The position numbers were made by a program, and so were the translations under genes. The notes under the pieces were generated by a model that was given only the letters and a program-made list of their open reading frames with translations, had not been told where the DNA came from and did no database searches. Below, piece after piece: positions 52,369 to 59,810 of a stretch of DNA of 64,000 bases (positions within the stretch are counted from its first letter, which is position 1; each line of letters begins with the position of its first letter). The stretch is from Parabacteroides johnsonii DSM 18315 (GTDB lineage Bacteria > Bacteroidota > Bacteroidia > Bacteroidales > Tannerellaceae): contig NZ_CP102285.1 of assembly GCF_025151045.1 (NCBI RefSeq), positions 1,674,001 to 1,738,000 of the forward strand, written 5' to 3'.

Positions 52369-53256
52369 ATGGAGAAACAACTAAGCGATCAATTAAGATA
52401 CCTGACGATAAGCGCGATAGACGAAGAGTGGGGAATTGTCGTCACGACTGTAGGCTACCAGTTTATTCCCCCGAAAGGGAACTATCCTCTTTCGAAGCAT
52501 CCGGACAATTATAACTTCAAGCCGCAGACCGGACGAATCCTGAACGAATATCAACTGGTCTATATCACGAAGGGAAGCGGTTACTTCTCCTCACAATCCT
52601 GCAAGATGCAAAAGATAAACGCAGGCACGATGATCTTGCTTTTTCCGGGAGAATGGCACAGCTACTACCCTGACAGCGAGACAGGCTGGGACGAATACTG
52701 GGTAGGCTTTCGCGGCATTCACATCGACCGACGCGTGGAGAAACGCTTTTTTACCCGCGAGGAGCCGTTACAGCACATCGGACTCAGCGCGACGATCGTC
52801 GGACTGTATGAAGATATCCTGAAATTCGCCTCCGAGGAAAAAACGGGTTACCAGGAGATGATTTCGAGTATCGTTCTCCACATATTAGGTACCGTCTATT
52901 ACAAAAGAAGAAACAACTCCTTTACGAATACCTATGTAGTGGATAAGATCAACGAAGCGCGCATCCTGATGAAAGAGCAAGTGGAAAACCCGTTGACGCC
53001 TGAAGAAATAGCCTCCCGCCTGGGGCTCGGTTACTCCTGGTTCCGCCGTATGTTCAAAGAATATACAGGCGTATCGCCCGCCCAGTACCAACTGCAACAA
53101 AAACTCCTGAAGGCAAAGGAACTGCTTACCAGCAGCAGTATGAATATCTCGGAAATAGCCTACAGCCTCAAATTCGAGAATGCCGGGCAGTTTTCCACCT
53201 TTTTCAAGAAGAAAGAGGGAGTGACACCGTCGGAGTTCCGCGAAAGGGCGCATTGA
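52369..53256 (+). CDS. rhaR: AraC-family regulator of the rhamnose locus
   Basis: Transcription factor of 295 aa. The N-terminal cupin-like AraC_binding domain (about residues 35-130, GSGYFSSQSCKMQKINAGTM) should bind L-rhamnose; the C-terminal HTH_18 domain has two helix-turn-helix units, EEIASRLGLGYSWFRRMFKEYTG and MNISEIAYSLKFENAGQFSTFFKKKEG. Divergent from rhaB and therefore its likely activator, as in Bacteroides thetaiotaomicron. ATG 52369 (MEKQLSDQLRYLT) was chosen; 52336 is possible but leaves only a few bases of leader. Confidence 0.9.
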   Translation: MEKQLSDQLRYLTISAIDEEWGIVVTTVGYQFIPPKGNYPLSKHPDNYNFKPQTGRILNEYQLVYITKGSGYFSSQSCKMQKINAGTMILLFPGEWHSYYPDSETGWDEYWVGFRGIHIDRRVEKRFFTREEPLQHIGLSATIVGLYEDILKFASEEKTGYQEMISSIVLHILGTVYYKRRNNSFTNTYVVDKINEARILMKEQVENPLTPEEIASRLGLGYSWFRRMFKEYTGVSPAQYQLQQKLLKAKELLTSSSMNISEIAYSLKFENAGQFSTFFKKKEGVTPSEFRERAH

Positions 53257-53287
53257 GGGAGAATTAAAGAATTAAAGAGTTAAAGGG

Positions 53288-53686
53288 CTAAGGGGGGAAT
53301 TGGAAGGTGATTTTCTTGTTCATCATATAGTTGACTGCGCCATAGATGAAGAGTCCTAAGAATTGGGCGAGGTATTCGTTCAGGTCGAAGATTTCCACCA
53401 TGATCAGCAAAGCGAGGAATTGGGAACAATAAGCGCACCCGAAAGCGATCAGGAAAAGGGGAATCTCGCGGCGGAACTTACCGGTACGGGAAGAGAATAT
53501 CCAATATTTGCTCCAGAAGAAGTTATTGATCTGCGCAATCACATAGGCGGTGATATTAGTAGCGATATAGTTGCAATCGAGCTTGTCCATCATCAGCCAG
53601 ACAATCAAGACTGTAATCAACGCATTCAGCGTGCCGATCAGTATAAACCGCATCACGCGCACCATATTTTTCGATTGTGAGACCAA
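53288..53686 (-). CDS. GtrA family membrane protein
   Basis: Four-helix inner-membrane protein of 132 aa of the GtrA family, thought to flip polyprenyl-linked sugars across the membrane. Typical features: RFILIGTLNALITVLIVW at the start, NNFFWSKYWIFSSR in the loop and the C-terminal NYMMNKKITF. No glycosyltransferase partner lies next to it. A second start at Met8 is possible. Confidence 0.85.
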   Translation of the reverse strand: MVSQSKNMVRVMRFILIGTLNALITVLIVWLMMDKLDCNYIATNITAYVIAQINNFFWSKYWIFSSRTGKFRREIPLFLIAFGCAYCSQFLALLIMVEIFDLNEYLAQFLGLFIYGAVNYMMNKKITFQFPP

Positions 53687-53731
53687 GCCTGCTTCTTGCT
53701 ATTTTGTTCTTTGATATTTGAAATTCCGGGA

Positions 53732-53739
53732 CAAATATA
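53732..53739 (-). promoter_or_regulatory. Candidate -7 box for the GtrA gene
   Basis: Minus strand reads TATATTTG, 45 bp before the GtrA ATG. Confidence 0.5.
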
Positions 53740-53794
53740 CAGGATAATATGCAAATAGCCATACAATAAGTCACAAAGTATGGCGATCAACCCG

Positions 53795-53802
53795 TATCTT
53801 TG
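53795..53802 (+). promoter_or_regulatory. Candidate -7 box for the thioredoxin-like gene
   Basis: TATCTTTG ends 5 bp before the ATG at 53808, the same near-leaderless layout as at ygiQ. Confidence 0.6.
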
Positions 53803-53807
53803 CCGAC

Positions 53808-54299
53808 ATGAAATATTTATTGTTTTACATAATCAGCCTGTTATCCCTCACTGCCTGTATCCGCGAAGATTTGCCTGCGGGTAGTTTTGCTCTGGAAAAA
53901 GGCGACCTGCTCCCCGAATTCAGCATCTCTAATCCGGATGGCACGGTCTCGAATAAGGATTTAGAAAATAAGTTCGCACTAATTATTTTCTTCAGCACGA
54001 CCTGTTCCGACTGCCGGGAGGCTTTCCCGGATATTTCCACTTTATATAATACGTATAAAGATAACCCGTCCGTCCGCATACTCCTGATCGCCCGCAACGA
54101 AACCGAAGAGCAGGTAACGGCCTACTTCCGGGAACATCAGTACGATATGGAGTTTTTCGCCGATCCGGACCGGAACGTCTACTCCCTCTTTGCCGACAGC
54201 ACCATCCCCCGCGTATTCCTTGCCGACAAAAGCGGTACGATCATCCTGACACAAACGGAAAAGGTGGATGCGGAGGAAATTATGAAAATTACCACTTAG
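53808..54299 (+). CDS. Thioredoxin-like (TlpA/AhpC type) lipoprotein
   Basis: Exported redox protein of 163 aa. Lipobox LTAC at the end of the signal peptide (FYIISLLSLTAC), then a thioredoxin fold with the active-site pair in STTCSDCREAFPD and the cis-Pro loop STIPRVFLADKSG. It probably reduces or shuffles disulfides in the periplasm; partner unknown. Its stop overlaps the convergent higA stop by 4 bp. Confidence 0.9.
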   Translation: MKYLLFYIISLLSLTACIREDLPAGSFALEKGDLLPEFSISNPDGTVSNKDLENKFALIIFFSTTCSDCREAFPDISTLYNTYKDNPSVRILLIARNETEEQVTAYFREHQYDMEFFADPDRNVYSLFADSTIPRVFLADKSGTIILTQTEKVDAEEIMKITT

Positions 54300-54652
54300 A
54301 ATACCGCAACAATCCGTTTGACACTTTCTAACTTTTTCAGGAAAGATTTGTCCCGCTTAGTTGTTTGCATATCATAATCGGCTTGCAATCCTATCAATAT
54401 ATGAGCCGGCAATCCCAAGGCTGCCTCACAAAGCAAAGCAAACTTTGTATTTACGGAGCGTTTGCCGTTTACAATGTCATTGAGTACCGTATATGAGACA
54501 CCCATGTCAGCGGCAAGTTGCCGTTGAGATATGCCTCGACATTCTATTTCGTCTTTAAGCAATTCCCCCGGATGTGTCGGTTCAAACGGTTCCAAATTAT
54601 TAGCTATCATATCCCGTTTCACGCCTTTTACTTCTATCATGGATCTGTTCAT
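54296..54652 (-). CDS. higA: HigA-family antitoxin (XRE helix-turn-helix)
   Basis: DNA-binding antitoxin of 118 aa. HigA signature PTHPGELLKDEIECRGISQRQLAADMGVSYTVLNDIVNGKRSV contains the HTH; the C-terminus is the usual short helical tail. Its ATG overlaps the stop of the upstream toxin remnant (ATGA). Later in-frame Mets at 54640 and 54610 are alternatives. The frame is intact although the toxin gene is broken. Confidence 0.9.
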   Translation of the reverse strand: MNRSMIEVKGVKRDMIANNLEPFEPTHPGELLKDEIECRGISQRQLAADMGVSYTVLNDIVNGKRSVNTKFALLCEAALGLPAHILIGLQADYDMQTTKRDKSFLKKLESVKRIVAVF

Positions 54653-54959
54653 TTATAATGGTTGGACAATTCCAATATGTTGCAAATGGTGATCCTCGGC
54701 TCACCTTTCTCCACCACAGCAAACTCCACTCGATATTGGTCATTCACTCGTATGGAAGAAATACCAGCCTTATCACCCTCTAAAACTTCATAACGCAAAA
54801 GGGTATAAGGAAGAGTTCTTCAATTTTCTTGACTTGTTTCAAGTAATCAACACATCGTTTGTAACGACTCACGATGCTTGGCTGGAAACGATGTTTTTTG
54901 TCATCCTTACCCTGTTCATACAGCACTTTCAAATATTCTTTATCGAATGTTACTATCAT
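54649..54959 (-). pseudogene. higB: higB toxin gene, frameshifted
   Basis: From ATG 54959 the frame reads MIVTFDKEYLKVLYEQGK, DKKHRFQPSIVSRYKR and KKIEELF, then goes out of frame and stops at 54780-54782 after 59 codons. In another frame the rest of a RelE/HigB toxin follows to 54649: LPYTLLRYEVLEGDKAG, ISSIRVNDQYRVEF and ICNILELSNHYK. The break lies near 54808-54820 and fits loss of one base in a CTCTTCC stretch. The ribosome-dependent mRNA interferase is therefore probably not made unless the shift is bypassed or is a sequencing error. Confidence 0.85.
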
Positions 54960-54976
54960 TTTGCTTTACTTATCAA

Positions 54977-54984
54977 CAAAGATA
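54977..54984 (-). promoter_or_regulatory. Candidate -7 box of higBA
   Basis: Minus strand reads TATCTTTG, 17 bp before the higB ATG; likely repressed by HigA. Confidence 0.6.
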
Positions 54985-55112
54985 GTTTTTTTCCTCTAAA
55001 CATCAACAAAATTGAGGATATTTTTATTGATATCAACTCCATTACAGCAAACAAAGAGCGCAGTCCCCTTTCGTGACCTGCGCTCTCCTTGCCTATTCGT
55101 ATGATGCTTCCC

Positions 55113-55562
55113 TTACAATTCACCGGGGCGGTCATCTTCACCCCCGCCACTGCCGTTTCCGGAGTCAACAGGGACAAAAGCGAACCGTTCGAACTTGGCA
55201 TCCTGTTTTGCCTTACGGAGCAACGAACCCGGGCTGAACACGATACGCGGAGTCTTGATCATCTCCGGATCGAAATCTTCGTCCGTCGTACTTCCAATCG
55301 AACCGACACCGTAGCGGAAGTTCCCGAACTCACCGAACTGCACGCGCCGGCCGGCAGACAGATGCTTGCGGATCAGATAATTCATACGGTCGATCACCCC
55401 TTTCACCTGGTTGGTCGGAATACCCGCCTCGACGATCTCGTCCAAAAGGGATTCGAAACTGACCAGTTCCATATAGACCGGCTGTGCATACACTTTCTCA
55501 GGAACCGCTTCCTGATCTTTACCCAAATTCTTCTTCTTTACCAAACGATACTTTACTGACAT
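55113..55562 (-). CDS. HU-like DNA-binding protein
   Basis: Histone-like protein of 149 aa of the HU/IHF-like family frequent in Bacteroidales and their mobile elements. The fold shows an extended N-terminus (MSVKYRLVKKKNLGKDQEA), LDEIVEAGIPTNQVKGVIDRMNYLIRKHL, the beta arm GRRVQFGEFGNFRYG and a Gly/Asp-rich tail GNGSGGGEDD. It probably bends or coats DNA. Often found next to restriction or integrative genes, as here. Confidence 0.85.
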   Translation of the reverse strand: MSVKYRLVKKKNLGKDQEAVPEKVYAQPVYMELVSFESLLDEIVEAGIPTNQVKGVIDRMNYLIRKHLSAGRRVQFGEFGNFRYGVGSIGSTTDEDFDPEMIKTPRIVFSPGSLLRKAKQDAKFERFAFVPVDSGNGSGGGEDDRPGEL

Positions 55563-55622
55563 AACTGTTTCTGTTTTTTAATTGTGAATAACTTTTGAAA
55601 TGCTTTGTTCTCGAAAACATGA

Positions 55623-55630
55623 CAAAGATA
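55623..55630 (-). promoter_or_regulatory. Candidate -7 box for the HU-like gene
   Basis: Minus strand reads TATCTTTG, ~60 bp before the ATG at 55562. Confidence 0.55.
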
Positions 55631-55659
55631 CTCCCACTAAAAACAGCCCAGTCGCCATC

Positions 55660-55709
55660 TGTCGGCGTGTGTCGGCATTTGTGGGGATGTGTGGGCGGAT
55701 GTAGGCAAA
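55660..55709. repeat. Five degenerate 10-bp tandem repeats (TGTnGGCnnn)
   Basis: TGTCGGCGTG, TGTCGGCATT, TGTGGGGATG, TGTGGGCGGA, TGTAGGCAAA in exact register, strongly G-rich on the plus strand. They lie upstream of the HU promoter and downstream of hsdM, one helical turn apart per unit, as expected for a protein-binding array. Confidence 0.7.
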
Positions 55710-55750
55710 CCGAAACAAAATATGCAACTTAATTGTGTGTGATTACTCCG

Positions 55751-57412
55751 TCAATGTTTTGTCTCACCTTCTTTACTCTTTGTAAGTAATGGTAAGCCAA
55801 GTTCTGCGAGAAATTTATTATGTCTTTCGGAGGCATCAGCTATTTTACCTTCCAGCTCGATCAACTTCTTATTGACTTGCAACAAATCAATTTTCACATC
55901 CTCTTTGGCAATGCTAACATAGCGTGAAATATTCAGATTATAACCGTTTCTTTCGATTTCGTCCATCGAGACAGGACGAGAGTAACGTTCTTCTTCTTTC
56001 CGCTGCTTATAGGTGTCTATGATTTTGTCAATGTCTTTAGTCCGTAGTTTATTCTGCTTCTTGCCTTTCTCGAAATTTTCTTTGTCGCTGGCGTTGATAA
56101 AGAGTACGTCGTCGGACTTCTTACATTTCTTGAGTACCAAGATACATACAGGAATACCTGTTGAAAAGAAAAGATTTGCAGGCAATCCGATTACTGCGTC
56201 TATATTGCCGTCTTTGAGCAATTTTGTGCGAATACGTTCTTCTGCTCCCCCTCTGAAAAGCACACCGTGAGGCAAAATAATCGCCATCGTGCCGTCTTGT
56301 TTCAAAAAATGGAAACCATGAAGTAAGAAAGCGAAATCTGCGGCTGATTTGGGAGCAAGCCCATAGTTCTTAAAGCGGAAATCTTTCCCCATCTCTTCCG
56401 TAGGTTCCCAGCGGTAGCTGAATGGAGGGTTTGCAACAATAGCATCGAACTCTACTTTTTTGGCCGGGTTCATTTCATTCAGCATATCCCAATCATTCAA
56501 AAGTGAGTCACCGTGATGGATTTCGAACTCCGAATCTTTGACTCCGTGCAGGAGCATATTCATACGAGCTAAGTTGTAGGTCGTGATGTTCTTCTCTTGT
56601 CCGTATATCTTACCAATACTTCCCCCATTGGCTTTCATCCTGTGGCGCACATTGAGCAACAAAGAACCAGAACCACAAGCAAAGTCCAAGACGTTTTCAA
56701 GTTTTTTCTTCGGTCCGGACTTAGGGTCGTGGGTATCCAATGTGACGATACCCGACAGAATGCTCGACAATTGTTGTGGCGTATAGAACTCGCCAGCCTT
56801 TTGTCCTGAACCTGCGGCAAACTCACCGATCAGGTATTCATAAGCATCCCCTAATATATCCGTATCGGTAGAAAACTGAGCGATTCCTTCGGCAATCTTT
56901 GTTATCACTTTACAAAGTAGTGCGTTACGTTCGTCATAATTCTTACCTAACTTGTCCGAGTTCAAATTTATTTCGGAGAAAAGTCCTTGAAACGCCCTGT
57001 CGAAAGATTCGTTTTCGATATATTTAAACCCTTTCTCAAGTGTTTTCAGAAGATCATCATTTTGCGTCCGTGCAAGTTCGTAAATATTAGTCCATAGATA
57101 GTCCGGTTCAATCACATAATGCACTTTACGGCGCATCTGTTTTTCAAAATCCAATACATCTGCCGGGTTCTCTCCGTACCATAATTGCAACGGTGTCGAA
57201 ACACCATGCTCTTTCAATTCTTCCGGTGCTTTATCTGGATAATCCCTTCCGAGTTCTTTTCTTGCAGCCTCTATATAGTTATCTGAAATATAACGCAGGA
57301 ATAGGAAAGACAGCATATAATCGCGAAAATCATCTGCCATCATTGAACCACGAAGGTCATCTGCTATTCTCCACAGGGTTTTACCCAGTTCGTGCTGTTC
57401 TTTTATTGTCAT
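55751..57412 (-). CDS. hsdM: Type I restriction-modification methylase subunit HsdM
   Basis: N6-adenine DNA methyltransferase of 553 aa. N-terminal HsdM_N helical domain (TLWRIADDLRGSMMADDF), then the SAM-binding motif DFACGSGSLLL (about residues 243-253) and catalytic NPPF (328-331), with a C-terminal helical region that contacts HsdS. It protects host DNA and takes part in restriction. Last gene of hsdR-hsdS-ATPase-hsdM; 4 bp after the ATPase gene. Confidence 0.96.
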   Translation of the reverse strand: MTIKEQHELGKTLWRIADDLRGSMMADDFRDYMLSFLFLRYISDNYIEAARKELGRDYPDKAPEELKEHGVSTPLQLWYGENPADVLDFEKQMRRKVHYVIEPDYLWTNIYELARTQNDDLLKTLEKGFKYIENESFDRAFQGLFSEINLNSDKLGKNYDERNALLCKVITKIAEGIAQFSTDTDILGDAYEYLIGEFAAGSGQKAGEFYTPQQLSSILSGIVTLDTHDPKSGPKKKLENVLDFACGSGSLLLNVRHRMKANGGSIGKIYGQEKNITTYNLARMNMLLHGVKDSEFEIHHGDSLLNDWDMLNEMNPAKKVEFDAIVANPPFSYRWEPTEEMGKDFRFKNYGLAPKSAADFAFLLHGFHFLKQDGTMAIILPHGVLFRGGAEERIRTKLLKDGNIDAVIGLPANLFFSTGIPVCILVLKKCKKSDDVLFINASDKENFEKGKKQNKLRTKDIDKIIDTYKQRKEEERYSRPVSMDEIERNGYNLNISRYVSIAKEDVKIDLLQVNKKLIELEGKIADASERHNKFLAELGLPLLTKSKEGETKH

Positions 57413-57416
57413 ATTT

Positions 57417-58529
57417 TTATCTGTTTTCTTGTTCTGTTTCTATTAATATCTCAGGCAGGTAAAATTCATACTTTCTCAAAAAGGCATCAAGGATTCGGAC
57501 AAATAGTTGTTTCGTATCTCTTCCCATGAATACAGGTTCGTATATCGAATATTTACCATGACTAAGTAAATCCAAAGCTCGTCCAAATAACACTTCATCT
57601 TCTATACCATGAATACATTTCGAAAAATGGCTATAACCGAAAAACACCGCTGTTTTTTCAACAACACTGCGCAACATATTAAAATGATACGTGTTTATCT
57701 GCACATCGTCTATCGTCTGCCCCTCTTTAGGTAAGAGCCGTTTTAATTCGCATAGAGTTGCAACATGATGAAAGAACGGTGTCTCGTCGGTCGCCCTCAA
57801 TGTATAGCCGTTTGCCCCGTTTTTGTGAAAGAAATAACTTTTACGTCCATTCCTTTTTAAATCGTTATACATCACATTAAAGAATAAATGGTGATGAGAG
57901 GAAATAACGATTTTTCTTTTTCCGGAATCCTTTTTCAGCAGATTGCCCAAATCATTGGCAATTGCGATAACGTTATTATCATCAAGCGAAGACACAGGAT
58001 CATCGATATAAATATATTTAACCCATGAATATGCCTCGGCTCCATCAATGACCAGTTCGCAAATGGCAAGGAACACACACCATATAAATATGTTTTCTTC
58101 ACCACGAGAAATCTTTATTTTATCTTCTTCCCCTTTAGAAAAAGAGATATGCCACTCTTCATAATCGATCTTGAAATCGAACTCTGCATATCGTTGCAAA
58201 TAACCGAATATCTTCTCTTCTAATGCTAATTCTTTAAACCCGTTAAAGAAGTTTGAATCTGCATTGATCTTGAGAACCCTCTCCGTATCATTTTCAAGGT
58301 CGTTGTCCCAATAGAAAAGATCTTCGGTAAAAGCATTGAAGTATAGTGTATCTCTGGTATTAGCTTCCGTATCTCTACCTCTGTTCTTAAATTCCATAGA
58401 AAGACGAGTTTTTCCCGTCCCATTATAGGCATATACTAAAACATAGTTGAAATCGTTTAAATCAGAACGAAATCTGACGGCAACATCCGACAATGTGTTG
58501 TATTTGAATATTTTTGCTTCGTTACTCAT
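57417..58529 (-). CDS. prrC: PrrC-like anticodon nuclease / AAA_13 ATPase
   Basis: ABC-type ATPase of 370 aa inside a type I R-M operon. Walker A NGTGKT (36-41), signature SRGEE (141-145), Walker B YIYIDDPVSSLDD (172-184) and H-switch SSHHH (210-214) are visible, with no coiled coil or zinc hook, which separates it from RloC. The C-terminal domain has R287-x3-E291 and H324, 33 residues after the Glu; E. coli PrrC uses R320-x3-E324 and H356. PrrC (396 aa) cuts tRNA-Lys at the anticodon when a phage disables the restriction enzyme it is bound to. The start overlaps the hsdS stop by 4 bp. The tRNA target here is unknown. Confidence 0.75.
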   Translation of the reverse strand: MSNEAKIFKYNTLSDVAVRFRSDLNDFNYVLVYAYNGTGKTRLSMEFKNRGRDTEANTRDTLYFNAFTEDLFYWDNDLENDTERVLKINADSNFFNGFKELALEEKIFGYLQRYAEFDFKIDYEEWHISFSKGEEDKIKISRGEENIFIWCVFLAICELVIDGAEAYSWVKYIYIDDPVSSLDDNNVIAIANDLGNLLKKDSGKRKIVISSHHHLFFNVMYNDLKRNGRKSYFFHKNGANGYTLRATDETPFFHHVATLCELKRLLPKEGQTIDDVQINTYHFNMLRSVVEKTAVFFGYSHFSKCIHGIEDEVLFGRALDLLSHGKYSIYEPVFMGRDTKQLFVRILDAFLRKYEFYLPEILIETEQENR

Positions 58530-59806
58530 TGTAATTTAGGAAATAGTTGTTGCATTAATCCTTTTTTATGGGCTTTTAGTTGGTCGAGTTTTGCGATCTC
58601 GGTGGATATGAGTTCGTCTACTGATGATAGGCAATTCGTAACCATCCTAAATTCTTTGTCATTACGTGTTGTCCATATCTTAAAATCTTCAATTTGCTTT
58701 AAGCTAATATGGGGAATACCACTACTTGTATTTATTCGATCAATATATTTTTTAAATCGATCTGATCCTATTTGTTGATAAATAAACATGATGAAATCAA
58801 TATTATCAGCTCTTAGTCTTGCCACACGTTGAACTAATAATGAACCTTCATCTTGCTTATTAATCAATGCAAAATTACGTCCAACTTTTGAACCGTCCAT
58901 TGCTATAACAAGATCATTACATAATAATCTGTATTTAGATAATGTATGATCTTCTCCGCTGTAAAATCGATCTATATCATTATTATGACGCACTACACCT
59001 TCTGTAATATTTATCCCTCTCATTAATGGAATACCGTCGTTATCTTCTAAAATTTCAGTCCCTTTAAACGCATAACCTGTAAGTATATCAATATTACATT
59101 TTTTTATTGGCAAAAGCATCCATTCTCCTGCATTCTGGAATTCGGGGAAACGAATAGCCGGAATTGTTTTGCCTTCGGCAGGAAATAGTTGCTGCATCAA
59201 TCCCTTTTTATACTCCTTCAATGTTTCTATCTTATCTGCTACTGCGCTTATCAAATCATCCAAACTACTCAAACAGTCAGCTATCCTTTGCTGTTCTTCA
59301 ATTTCTGGCAATGGCACATGAAGGTTTTTAATTTCAGCAGATGCAATGCCCTTAATAGAGGTACCTTGTGTTTCTTGAACCTTTTGTTTCATTATGATTG
59401 AAAGCAAATAAGACAGAAAAATATAGTTGCAGTTTATATTACACAGATTAGTAAAATCTTGGCTGGTACATATATCTACTCTGCTAAAAGCTACTTTTCC
59501 TACACCTACACGGGATACGATGTGAATACTTGGAGCTTTACAAAGTTTGGTCGCAGAGTTTTTAATCGCATCTTTTGTTATATGTCTTGTAGGAGTTATT
59601 TCAGATATGTTATTTTCGTTAATGTCTGATGAGGATATCCAAGGAATGTCACCATTCCAATATACGTCATTAGATGATGTTGGAGTTCCTCCACCTATAA
59701 TTTCACATATTTCCAATAATGGTGTTCTCTTCCACCCTTCACCATCCCGAAACTCCGGAAACCGCAAAGCAGGCACAACCGTTTTTGTATCCTTATCTTT
59801 TGTCAT
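58526..59806 (-). CDS. hsdS: Type I restriction-modification specificity subunit HsdS
   Basis: DNA-recognition subunit of 426 aa (431 from ATG 59821, which overlaps hsdR). Two Methylase_S halves: target-recognition domain 1 (about residues 20-160), conserved helix with LPEIEEQQRIADCLSSLDDLI and KEYKKGLMQQLFP, target-recognition domain 2 (about 215-375) and the matching C-terminal helix LSSVDELISTEIAKLDQLKAHKKGLMQQLFP. The two spacer helices are also alike at DNA level. No inverted silent hsdS copy or recombinase is present, so no sign of phase switching. Confidence 0.95.
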   Translation of the reverse strand: MTKDKDTKTVVPALRFPEFRDGEGWKRTPLLEICEIIGGGTPTSSNDVYWNGDIPWISSSDINENNISEITPTRHITKDAIKNSATKLCKAPSIHIVSRVGVGKVAFSRVDICTSQDFTNLCNINCNYIFLSYLLSIIMKQKVQETQGTSIKGIASAEIKNLHVPLPEIEEQQRIADCLSSLDDLISAVADKIETLKEYKKGLMQQLFPAEGKTIPAIRFPEFQNAGEWMLLPIKKCNIDILTGYAFKGTEILEDNDGIPLMRGINITEGVVRHNNDIDRFYSGEDHTLSKYRLLCNDLVIAMDGSKVGRNFALINKQDEGSLLVQRVARLRADNIDFIMFIYQQIGSDRFKKYIDRINTSSGIPHISLKQIEDFKIWTTRNDKEFRMVTNCLSSVDELISTEIAKLDQLKAHKKGLMQQLFPKLQ

Positions 59807-59810
59807 AACA

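Noticed and set aside
53268-53305. TTAAAG-type tandem repeats (period about 8 bp) between the AraC regulator and GtrA genes
   Set aside because: Short, degenerate and AT-rich low-complexity DNA at a convergent gene end; no hairpin or function can be argued.
55660-55709. CRISPR-like short repeats
   Set aside because: Units are 10 bp and contiguous, without spacers, and no cas genes are in the window.
57180-57200. TGTCGAAAC string inside hsdM resembling the end of the 131-bp repeat
   Set aside because: Only ~9 bases match, inside an intact coding sequence with no second end nearby; chance is enough.
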